This document shows positions 23,676 to 30,564 of a stretch of DNA of 30,727 bases, piece by piece (within the stretch, counting starts at the first letter, position 1; every line of letters begins with the position of its first letter). This stretch comes from PALSA-610 sp038213435 (GTDB lineage Bacteria; Actinomycetota; Acidimicrobiia; IMCC26256; PALSA-610). The notes under the pieces were generated by a model. The model saw nothing but the letters and a program-made list of their open reading frames with translations. It was not told where the DNA came from and made no database searches. The stretch is from positions 1 through 30,727 of the forward strand of contig JBBQTI010000049.1 in assembly GCA_038213435.1 (NCBI GenBank), read 5' to 3'. Position numbers and translations under genes: made by a program.

Positions 23676-24380
23676 ATGGACGACGTCAAGACGCTCACGC
23701 AGATTCCCGCCCAGGATCTCGAACCGGCGAATCTCGGGCCGACCAAACGCCGGATCGTCGAGCGGCTGAAGCGCGCCGACGCGAAGGTGTCCGACCTCGC
23801 GCGGATGCTCGACATGACCGAAGCGGGTGTGCGCCAGCATCTCGACGCGCTCGCCGACCACGGTCTCGTCGTGTCGCGCACCGGCCCGGTCGAGGGGCGG
23901 GGCCGGCCACCGACCGTCTGGGCGCTCACCGACCTCGCCCAGGATCTCTTTCCCGATCGCCACGACGATCTGACGGTCGAGTTGATCACCGCGGTGCGCA
24001 CCGCGCTCGGCGACGAGGGTCTCGCGCGGGTCATCGATGCACGCGGCGAGGTGCAGCGCGCCGCGTATGCGCGCGCGGTGCCCAAGCGCGGCGCGCTGCG
24101 CACGCGGGTCGAGGCGCTCGCCCGGATCCGGACCGAGGAGGGTTACGTGGCCGAGGTGGTCGACGGCCCCGATGGGCGCGGTGTGTTGCTCATCGAGCAC
24201 CACTGCCCGATCTGTACTGCGGCGGCCGCGTGCCCCGGGTTGTGTGGCTCGGAGCTCGCGCTGTTCCGCGAGGTCCTGGGTCCACAGGTGACCGTCGAGC
24301 GCACGCAGCACGTCATCGCCGGCGATCGTCGTTGCACCTACCGCATCGAGCCGGTTGCGAAGCGGCCGGCTACGCGCTGA
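23676..24380 (+). CDS. SufR-like winged-helix transcriptional regulator with C-terminal cysteine cluster
   Basis: The 234-residue protein has an N-terminal winged helix (about 20-88: RRIVERLKRADAKVSDLARM, then TEAGVRQHLDAL recognition helix, and the wing GRGRPPTVWALT). Its C-terminal half carries five cysteines: C177, C180, C186, C190 and C220, in HHCPICTAAAACPGLCGSEL and GDRRCTYRI. C177 and C190 keep the C-x12-C spacing of SufR, the iron-sulfur-cluster-sensing repressor of suf genes; the third SufR cysteine has no exact counterpart. A cluster here probably makes DNA binding depend on iron or oxidative state. The nearest target is the divergent Rieske gene 45 bases away. No suf operon is in the window, so it may not be SufR itself. 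Confidence 0.83.
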   Translation: MDDVKTLTQIPAQDLEPANLGPTKRRIVERLKRADAKVSDLARMLDMTEAGVRQHLDALADHGLVVSRTGPVEGRGRPPTVWALTDLAQDLFPDRHDDLTVELITAVRTALGDEGLARVIDARGEVQRAAYARAVPKRGALRTRVEALARIRTEEGYVAEVVDGPDGRGVLLIEHHCPICTAAAACPGLCGSELALFREVLGPQVTVERTQHVIAGDRRCTYRIEPVAKRPATR

Positions 24381-25566
24381 CGTGTTCCGGCACGGGGGCG
24401 CGTGATCGGCGCGCGAGGTAGACGAGCAGCGCGACGCAGAGGAAGCCGTATGAGTCCTTCAGGAACGCGGCGAAGAGGCCGGTCTTCACCTCGTCGTGAC
24501 CGAAGTAGGGGAGCCGGGCGACGAAAAGCGCGGCGACGAGGAACGCAATCCCGACCTGCGCACGGTTGCGCCCGGCGCCGATGATGACGGCGATCGCGGG
24601 GACGACCCACACCAGATGGTGGATCCACGAGATCGGCGACACGAGCACGCTCACGAGGCCGGTGATCGCAACCGCGCGCAGCTCGTCGCCGGCGCGGCTC
24701 GCTTCCACCGCCGCGCGGAGCCCGTAGACGAGCACGACGACGACGGCCGCGAGCCAGAGCCCGCGCCACGGCCCGCCGATCGCGCGCTGCAGGATGCCTT
24801 CGAGGGACTGGTTCGTGAAGAAGCTCGGGCTCGTCGGCTCGAAGATCTTCGAGTGGAAGAAGTCCCACGAGTCGGCGGGCGTCACGACGAAGCCGACCAG
24901 TGTGAGCGCGCCGAAGGTCGCGGTGGCGACACCGGCCGCGCGCCGGCGGCCCGAGAACCACAGGTAGGGGATGAAGATCGCCGGAACGAGCTTCACCGCG
25001 GCCGCCAAGCCGACCAGCGCGCCCCGTGGCCAGCGCGGACGCTCAACCATGCAATCGAAGACGCAACATGCCATCAGCGGTATCCCGACCTGCCCGAACC
25101 GCAGATGGTCTTCGACGGGTGAGAGCGCCGCGACAGCCAAGAGGGTCAGCGCGAGGGCGAGCGGAGCGGCGCGGCCGAAGCGGCGGATGAGGGGAGCGAA
25201 GCAAATGCGGACGACGGCCGCGAGGACGATGACGGTCACCGCGGTCCAGGCCAGGTTCGCGGTCTTCTCGGTGACCCACGAGAACGGCGCGGCCAGCAGT
25301 GCCGCGAACGGTGGGTAGATGAACGGCAGCGGCAGCCGGAGCTGGTCGTGCACGTACGAGCCGAACACCGAGTGGTGGTGCACGACGGCTCGGCCCGCGG
25401 CGCGATAGACCGCGAGATCCTCGAGATCCCACTTGCGCACGTACGGGTGGAGCATCCACATCGCGCCGAGCACGCCGCCGATGACGAGCGTCAACGCGCC
25501 GAGGGTGAGGACCGCGGCAGGGACGCTCCCGGTCGCGGTCGGGCGCTGGGTGTCGACCGTGCTCAC
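24370..25566 (-). CDS. GT-C membrane glycosyltransferase (DUF2029/GT87, mannosyltransferase-like)
   Basis: The 398-residue protein has about ten hydrophobic helices and the layout of actinobacterial polyprenyl-phosphate-mannose-dependent alpha-mannosyltransferases (PimE and relatives). The first extracytoplasmic loop has KWDLEDLAVYRAAGRAV, whose acidic residues fit the catalytic aspartate position, followed by LPFIYPPFAALLAAPFS, a hallmark of the family. AAVKLVPAIFIPYLW and SPISWIHHLVWVVPA are also typical. It should add a mannose or another sugar to a lipid or glycan at the outer face of the membrane. The GTG start at 25566 has TAGGCT 8 bases upstream on its strand. Its 3' end overlaps the regulator gene by 11 bases tail to tail. 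The exact acceptor is unknown. Confidence 0.87.
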   Translation of the reverse strand: MSTVDTQRPTATGSVPAAVLTLGALTLVIGGVLGAMWMLHPYVRKWDLEDLAVYRAAGRAVVHHHSVFGSYVHDQLRLPLPFIYPPFAALLAAPFSWVTEKTANLAWTAVTVIVLAAVVRICFAPLIRRFGRAAPLALALTLLAVAALSPVEDHLRFGQVGIPLMACCVFDCMVERPRWPRGALVGLAAAVKLVPAIFIPYLWFSGRRRAAGVATATFGALTLVGFVVTPADSWDFFHSKIFEPTSPSFFTNQSLEGILQRAIGGPWRGLWLAAVVVVLVYGLRAAVEASRAGDELRAVAITGLVSVLVSPISWIHHLVWVVPAIAVIIGAGRNRAQVGIAFLVAALFVARLPYFGHDEVKTGLFAAFLKDSYGFLCVALLVYLARRSRAPVPEHVSA

Positions 25567-25574
25567 TGCCCGGC

Positions 25575-25580
25575 AGCCTA
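25575..25580 (-). promoter_or_regulatory. -10 box TAGGCT of the glycosyltransferase gene, leaderless
   Basis: On the minus strand TAGGCT ends 8 bases before the GTG at 25566. The stretch between has no ribosome-binding site. No -35 stands out. Confidence 0.5.
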
Positions 25581-25599
25581 GGCGTGGAGATCTCTTGGG

Positions 25600-25605
25600 T
25601 ATCGT
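25600..25605 (+). promoter_or_regulatory. Possible -10 box TATCGT of the acyl-CoA operon
   Basis: TATCGT ends 9 bases before the ATG at 25615, one base further than in the other leaderless cases here. The 48-base gap also holds the opposing promoter of the glycosyltransferase gene. Confidence 0.4.
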
Positions 25606-25614
25606 CTCGGATGC

Positions 25615-26865
25615 ATGGGGGACGCCGGCCGCATCACCGACGAAGGCGTCGAACGACTCCGTGCGCGCATCGGGATTCCCGAACCGCATCCGATGCCGCC
25701 GTACTACACGTTGCCGACCCACGACACGTTTCGTAACGTGGCGGTGGCCTACGGCGACGACAACCCGTTGTGGTGTGATCCCGGGTACGGACCGAAGACG
25801 CGATGGGAGCAGTCGATCGCGTCGCCGGCACTTGTGGGCGGCGACACGCTGATCGGCGAGGACGAGGTCGCCGCGGTCGCGCTCGAGCATGCCGACCTCA
25901 TGAAGGGCGACCCGCTGCGGGGCGTGCACGCGTTCTACGCGGCGAGCGCGCGCGAATGGTGGGCGCCGCTGTTCCCGTTGCGCCGCACGTTTCGTCGCAA
26001 CGCGCTCGTGGCCGCGCTCGACAAGGAGAGCGAGTTCGCCGGCCGCGCGATCCACGAGTGGACCGCCCAGGTCTTTCGCGACGAGAACGGCGCGCTGCTG
26101 TCGGGCCAGTACCGACTGATGGTGCGAACCGAACGGGAGAAGGCCCGCGCGAAGAAGAAATACGACGCGACGGCGATCGATCCGTACACGGACGAGCAGA
26201 TCGCCGGCATCGACGCCCAGTACGCGCGGGAGCGCCCGCGGGGTGCCGAACCTCGTTGGTTCGAGGACGTGCACGAGGGCGACGAGGTCGGCCCGATGGT
26301 GAAGGGTCCGCTCACCGTCACCGACATCGTCTGTTGGCACGCGGGGATGGGCATGGGGCTGTACGGCGTCAAGCCGTTGCGGTTGGGACACGACAACCGG
26401 ATGCGCATCCCGCGCTTCTTCCATCGTGACGACCTCAACGTCCCCGATGTGATGCAACGCGTGCACTGGGACCCCGAGTTCGCGCGCCGGTCGGGCAACC
26501 CGACGACCTTCGACTACGGCCGCATGCGCGAGACCTGGCTCATCCACCTCTGCTCCGACTGGATGGGTGACGACGCCTGGCTGTGGAAGCTCGACTGCGA
26601 GTTCCGGCGCTTCAACTACGTGGGCGATACGCAATGGCTGCGCGGCCGGGTTACTCGCACCTACCTCGCGGCGGGTGACCGCCCGGCCGTCGACGTCGAC
26701 CTCGAAGCCGTCAACCAGCGCGGCGAGGTCACCACTCCCGGTCGCGCCACGATCCTCCTCCCGAGCCGCGTGCTCGGATCGGTGCGCCTGCCCGATCCGC
26801 CCGGCGGGGCTTCCGACCTGCAAGCAGCGCTGGCCGCGATCTCCGAGGAATTTGCCCGCCGATGA
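25615..26865 (+). CDS. MaoC-like / FAS1-like double-hotdog dehydratase
   Basis: The 416-residue protein contains two hotdog domains. The N-terminal one has GDDNPLW at 47-53, the hydratase-2 DxNPxH motif with W53 in place of His, as is common in FAS1-like N-terminal domains. The second domain carries H284 and D286 in MQRVHWDPEFA, which probably supply the catalytic pair, followed by DWMGDDAWLW and FNYVGDTQWLRG strands. Such proteins add or remove water at the 2,3-double bond of an acyl-CoA. It is the first of five overlapping or adjacent genes (crotonase, acyl-CoA dehydrogenase, crotonase, LLM oxidoreductase), consistent with a beta-oxidation-like pathway. The ATG at 25615 is chosen over one at 25611, which is out of frame. 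The substrate is unknown; branched, cyclic or steroid acyl-CoAs are common for such clusters. Confidence 0.85.
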   Translation: MGDAGRITDEGVERLRARIGIPEPHPMPPYYTLPTHDTFRNVAVAYGDDNPLWCDPGYGPKTRWEQSIASPALVGGDTLIGEDEVAAVALEHADLMKGDPLRGVHAFYAASAREWWAPLFPLRRTFRRNALVAALDKESEFAGRAIHEWTAQVFRDENGALLSGQYRLMVRTEREKARAKKKYDATAIDPYTDEQIAGIDAQYARERPRGAEPRWFEDVHEGDEVGPMVKGPLTVTDIVCWHAGMGMGLYGVKPLRLGHDNRMRIPRFFHRDDLNVPDVMQRVHWDPEFARRSGNPTTFDYGRMRETWLIHLCSDWMGDDAWLWKLDCEFRRFNYVGDTQWLRGRVTRTYLAAGDRPAVDVDLEAVNQRGEVTTPGRATILLPSRVLGSVRLPDPPGGASDLQAALAAISEEFARR

Positions 26866-27653
26866 GCCTGGTCGTAGCGCACGACGACCGCGGGGCGCTC
26901 ACCTTGCGGCTGAACCGGCCCGACAAGCGCAACGCGATCGACGACGAGACGATGCTCGGGCTCATCGGCGCGATCGAGGCGGCCGGCACCGACGAGAACG
27001 TTCGGGTCGTCATCGTCGAAGGCGCGGGAGAGCACTTCTGCGGTGGCGCCGACATCGTCGCCCGGAACGAGCGCTCCGATCGCAAGCCGCGTGCAGGCAG
27101 TATCCAGCGACGCTTGCCCAGCCAGGCGCACCGTCTGATCCCGTTGTTGTGCACCGTGCAGGTCCCCGTGGTCTGCAAGGTGCGCGGCTGGGCCGCCGGC
27201 ATCGGATTTCAGATCGCGCTCGCGGCCGACATCACTCTCGCGGCCGACGACGCACGCTTCTGGGAACCATTCGGCGAGCGCGGCTTCACGCCCGACAGCG
27301 GCGCTACGTGGCTGCTGCCCCGACGCGTCGGCGAGGTGCGCGCCCGGGAGCTTCTCCTCCTGGGCCGCGCGCTGAGCGGCACGGAGGCAGCCGAGTGGGG
27401 CGCGATCCATCGTGCGGTGCCGGGCGCGGAGCTCGACGCGGCCGTCGGCGACGTCGTCGAACGACTGGCGAGCGGCCCGACAGTGGCACTCGGGCTCACG
27501 AAATGGCTTCTCAATGCCGGCGCGAGCGCCCAGTTGCACGCGCAGCTCGCGAACGAGGCGTTCGCGCTGGAGCTGTCGTCGCGTACCGACGACTTCCGCG
27601 AGGGCATGGCCGCATTTCGTGAGAAGCGCCCGCCCCGCTTCGAGGGGAGATGA
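26862..27653 (+). CDS. Crotonase-fold protein (enoyl-CoA hydratase/isomerase family), variant active site
   Basis: This 263-residue protein has the crotonase landmarks: the CoA-binding start (LTLRLNRPDKRNAI), the first oxyanion-hole segment EHFCGGADIV and the second WAAGIGFQIALAADI. The two glutamates that activate water in true hydratases are replaced: position 144 of the rat enzyme corresponds to Q117 and position 164 to F137 in DARFWEPFGERG. It therefore probably does not hydrate a plain enoyl-CoA; an isomerase, hydrolase or retro-aldol-type reaction is possible. E135 and E139 nearby could act instead. Its ATG overlaps the stop of the MaoC-like gene (ATGA), and its own stop overlaps the next start, so translation is coupled on both sides. 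Confidence 0.88.
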   Translation: MSLVVAHDDRGALTLRLNRPDKRNAIDDETMLGLIGAIEAAGTDENVRVVIVEGAGEHFCGGADIVARNERSDRKPRAGSIQRRLPSQAHRLIPLLCTVQVPVVCKVRGWAAGIGFQIALAADITLAADDARFWEPFGERGFTPDSGATWLLPRRVGEVRARELLLLGRALSGTEAAEWGAIHRAVPGAELDAAVGDVVERLASGPTVALGLTKWLLNAGASAQLHAQLANEAFALELSSRTDDFREGMAAFREKRPPRFEGR

Positions 27654-28876
27654 ACCTCGGTCGCGACACGCCGGTGGGTGCGGCCGTCCGCGAGGTGCGG
27701 CTGTGGGTCGAGGCCAACGTGCCGCGCGCCTGGATCGACGCGGGCCGGCGCGGGGGCGCGGCCGCGGTGCGCGAGGTGCGCGCGCGGGCCGACTACGAGG
27801 CGTGGTATCCGGTGTTCGCCGGCTCCGGGCTCGTCGCACCCACCTGGCCGGTCGCGTACGGCGGCCTCGACGTTTCCCCGGAGGTTGCCCGCGCGATCGA
27901 CGTCGAGCTGCGTCCGTTCAACCTTGGTCGGCTCAATCCGTTGGGTTTGAACAACACCGCGCCGGCGCTGTACGCGTTCGGCTCCGAGGAACAACGGCTG
28001 CGATTCCTGCCGCCGATGGTGCGCAACGAGGAGAAGTGGTGCCAGCTCTTCAGCGAGCCGGGCGCGGGCTCGGATCTCGCGTCGCTCGCAACCCGGGCCG
28101 AGCGCGACGGCGACATGTGGGGTGTCACCGGCCAGAAGGTGTGGAGCACCTGGGCGCATTTCTCGGACCTCGCGATCCTGCTCGCGCGGACCGACCCCGA
28201 CGCGCCGAAGCGTCAGGGCATCACCTACTTCCTCCTCGACCTCCACCAGCCGGGCGTCGAGGTGCGGCCGCTGCGCCATATCGGCGGCGAGGTGGAGTTC
28301 AACGAAGTGTTCCTCGATCACGTCCTCGTGCCCGACGCGTACCGCGTCGGAGAGATCGGGCAGGGCTGGAAGGTGGCCAACGCGACGTTGTCGGGTGAAC
28401 GGCAGATGGTCTCCGGCGCGGGCTCGGGTGGTGTCGACCGAATCGGCGGCCGGGGAGTCGAGCACCTGCTCGAACTTTCCCGGGCGACCGGGCGCGACCG
28501 CGACCCCGTCGTCCGCCAGCGGCTCATGCGCGTCCTCAGCGAGGAACGCATCCGCGACTGGACGAACCAGCGGGTGCGCGCGCAGGTGAAGACCGGGCGT
28601 GCACCGGGGCCCGAGAGCTCGGTGGGCAAGGTGCACCAGGGAGAGCTGAACCAGCGCATCCAACTCCTCGCGACCGACCTGTTGGGCGCGGGCGCGATGG
28701 CCTGGCCGATCGATCAGCCGCTCGAGGTGCGGGGCATGCTGCGCAGCCGGGCGAACACGATCGAGGGAGGCACCTCCGAGGTCAACAAGAACATCGTCGG
28801 TGAGCGAGTGCTCGGTCTGCCGCGGGAGCCCGATCCGTGGCAGGGTGCGGCCTGGCGCGAAGTCCCGAGGAGCTGA
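27650..28876 (+). CDS. Acyl-CoA dehydrogenase family protein (FadE-like)
   Basis: The 408-residue flavoprotein should introduce an alpha-beta double bond into an acyl-CoA. Family landmarks: WPVAYGG, the FAD-contacting SEPGAGSDLASL, GVTGQKVWSTWAHFSD, VFLDHVLVPD and the C-terminal NTIEGGTSEVNKNIVGERVL. At the position of the medium-chain enzyme's catalytic glutamate this protein has G373 (motif IEGGT rather than IYEGT), as in many actinobacterial FadE proteins, where the base sits on another helix or in a partner subunit. No second FadE gene is in the visible part of this operon, though the operon may continue. It overlaps the upstream crotonase gene by ATGA and is followed at 6 bases by a second crotonase gene. 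Confidence 0.9.
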   Translation: MNLGRDTPVGAAVREVRLWVEANVPRAWIDAGRRGGAAAVREVRARADYEAWYPVFAGSGLVAPTWPVAYGGLDVSPEVARAIDVELRPFNLGRLNPLGLNNTAPALYAFGSEEQRLRFLPPMVRNEEKWCQLFSEPGAGSDLASLATRAERDGDMWGVTGQKVWSTWAHFSDLAILLARTDPDAPKRQGITYFLLDLHQPGVEVRPLRHIGGEVEFNEVFLDHVLVPDAYRVGEIGQGWKVANATLSGERQMVSGAGSGGVDRIGGRGVEHLLELSRATGRDRDPVVRQRLMRVLSEERIRDWTNQRVRAQVKTGRAPGPESSVGKVHQGELNQRIQLLATDLLGAGAMAWPIDQPLEVRGMLRSRANTIEGGTSEVNKNIVGERVLGLPREPDPWQGAAWREVPRS

Positions 28877-28882
28877 AGCAGC

Positions 28883-29707
28883 GTGGAGTATCCGAGACTT
28901 GTGACGTTGAGCCTCGAGCGCAAGGGACCGGTCGGCTGGTTGATCAACAACCGGCCCGAGCAGCTGAACGCGATGAACGCGTTGATGCGCGACGAGTTCG
29001 AGCTCGCGTGGCGCACGCTCGATGCCGATCCCGAGGTGCGGGTGATCGTGCACACGGGTGCGGGACGCGCGTTCCAGACCGGCGTCGACGTGACGGAGAT
29101 CGCGACCGACGGCGCCGGCATGGAGCGCTATCGCGCGTCGGTCGAGGCGTTCGACTTCCACTTCACGTCGTGGCACAACGACGTGTGGAAGCCGGTGATC
29201 ACGGCCGTGAACGGGATCTGTGCCGGTGGAGGCTTCCATTGGGTGGCCGACGCTGACATCGTCATCGCGGCCGCCGACGCGCAGTTCTTCGATCCCCATG
29301 TGTCGATCGGACAGGTGGTTGCCGTCGAAGCCATCGGTCTGATGAAGAAGATGCCCGTCGAGGCGGTGATGCGGATGGCGTTCGTCGGCCGCCACGAGCG
29401 GCTGTCGGCCCAACGCGCCTACGAGCTCGGCATGATCAGTGAGGTCGTCGACCCACCGGAGCGTCTGCGCGACGCCGCACAGGAGCTCGCCGAGAAGATC
29501 GCCCGTAACTCTCCCGCCGCGATGGCAGCTACGAAGCGGGCGTTGTGGGCCGCACTCGAGCTCGGTCTCACCGACGCGTGCAAGGCCGGCGCCGCGGAGC
29601 TCGTGTCGATGTGGGGTCATCCCGACCAGGAGGAGGGCCCGCGCGCGTTCGCCGAGAAGCGCGAACCGCGCTGGGCGCCGCCTGCGAGCTCACAACGAGG
29701 CGCATGA
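28883..29707 (+). CDS. Second crotonase-fold protein, variant active site
   Basis: The 274-residue protein has the CoA-binding N-terminus (WLINNRPEQLNAMN), the oxyanion-hole segment GRAFQTGVDVTE and the second one NGICAGGGFHWVADADI. Both hydratase glutamate positions are histidines: H119 (position 144 of rat enoyl-CoA hydratase) and H139 in FFDPHVSIG (position 164), spaced 20 apart exactly as the glutamates are. The chemistry is thus probably not simple hydration. The GTG start is supported by GAGGAG 10 bases upstream. The only intergenic space is 6 bases after the dehydrogenase gene, and the stop overlaps the start of the LLM gene (ATGA). Confidence 0.88.
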   Translation: MEYPRLVTLSLERKGPVGWLINNRPEQLNAMNALMRDEFELAWRTLDADPEVRVIVHTGAGRAFQTGVDVTEIATDGAGMERYRASVEAFDFHFTSWHNDVWKPVITAVNGICAGGGFHWVADADIVIAAADAQFFDPHVSIGQVVAVEAIGLMKKMPVEAVMRMAFVGRHERLSAQRAYELGMISEVVDPPERLRDAAQELAEKIARNSPAAMAATKRALWAALELGLTDACKAGAAELVSMWGHPDQEEGPRAFAEKREPRWAPPASSQRGA

Positions 29708-30564
29708 GGTTCTCGGTCGAGCTTCCCGTCGCGTCACCCGACGCGCTGATGAGCTGTGCGCTGGCGATCGAGGCGGCCGGCTTCGACGCGTGCTTCGTCA
29801 CCGATCACCCGGTTCCGCCGCGCGCCTGGCTCGCGACGGGCGGCCACGAGACGCTCGACCCTTTCGTCGCGCTCTCGTTCGCGGCCGCGGCCACTCGGCG
29901 ACTTCGCCTGCACACCAACTGCCTGATTCCTGCGTACCGAAACCCCTACCTCGCCGCGAAGGCGGTCGCGACTCTCGACGCGTGCTCGCGCGGACGCGTG
30001 ATTCTCGGTGTCGCGGTCGGTTACCTCGAAGCCGAGTTCGACGCGCTCGGCGTGCCGTTCGCGGAGCGGGCCCGGCGGCTCGACGAGACGCTGTGGGCGA
30101 TGAAGGCGTCGTGGGCCGATGCGATTCCCGACCACGTCGTGACGCCCCGTGTCGCTCAGCAACCGCACCCGCCGATCTGGGCCGGCGGCAACTCCGCGGC
30201 CGCGATGCGCCGGGCGATCGCGCACGGCGACGGTTGGAGTCCGTTTCCGGCATCGCCCCGCACGGCGGCGGCCGTCGACACCGCGTCGATGACCGACGCC
30301 GCCATGCTCGCGCACGCGATCGTGCGGCTCAACGAGCTCGCGGCGGATGCCGAACGTTCCGAGCCGCTCGACGTTTGCTTCACACCGTTCTCGCACCCCG
30401 CGCACTCAGACGTCGTCGACCCTTCGGCATTCGTCACCGAAGCCCACGAGCTCGCCGCGATCGGCGTCACGTGGCTCGCGTTCCATCTCCCGGCGCCCGG
30501 CGTCGACGCGTTCTGCGACACCGTCGCCGCATTCGGCGAGGCCGTCGCGGAGGTGAGGACATGA
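29704..30564 (+). CDS. Third luciferase-like (LLM class) oxidoreductase, probably F420-dependent
   Basis: The 286-residue protein has the TIM-barrel segments of F420-type members: AAGFDACFVTDHPVPP, LRLHTNCLIPAYRNPYLAAK, GVAVGYLEAEFDALGVPFAER and PHPPIWAGGNS, the cofactor phosphate loop, followed by HGDGWSPF. It resembles the first LLM protein at 19327 more than the second. The length is at the short end for the family. Its ATG overlaps the preceding crotonase stop (ATGA). Its TGA (30562-30564) overlaps the ATG of the first unit of the terminal tandem repeat in the same way. In this operon it may reduce or oxidise an intermediate of the acyl-CoA pathway; the substrate is unknown. Confidence 0.87.
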   Translation: MRFSVELPVASPDALMSCALAIEAAGFDACFVTDHPVPPRAWLATGGHETLDPFVALSFAAAATRRLRLHTNCLIPAYRNPYLAAKAVATLDACSRGRVILGVAVGYLEAEFDALGVPFAERARRLDETLWAMKASWADAIPDHVVTPRVAQQPHPPIWAGGNSAAAMRRAIAHGDGWSPFPASPRTAAAVDTASMTDAAMLAHAIVRLNELAADAERSEPLDVCFTPFSHPAHSDVVDPSAFVTEAHELAAIGVTWLAFHLPAPGVDAFCDTVAAFGEAVAEVRT

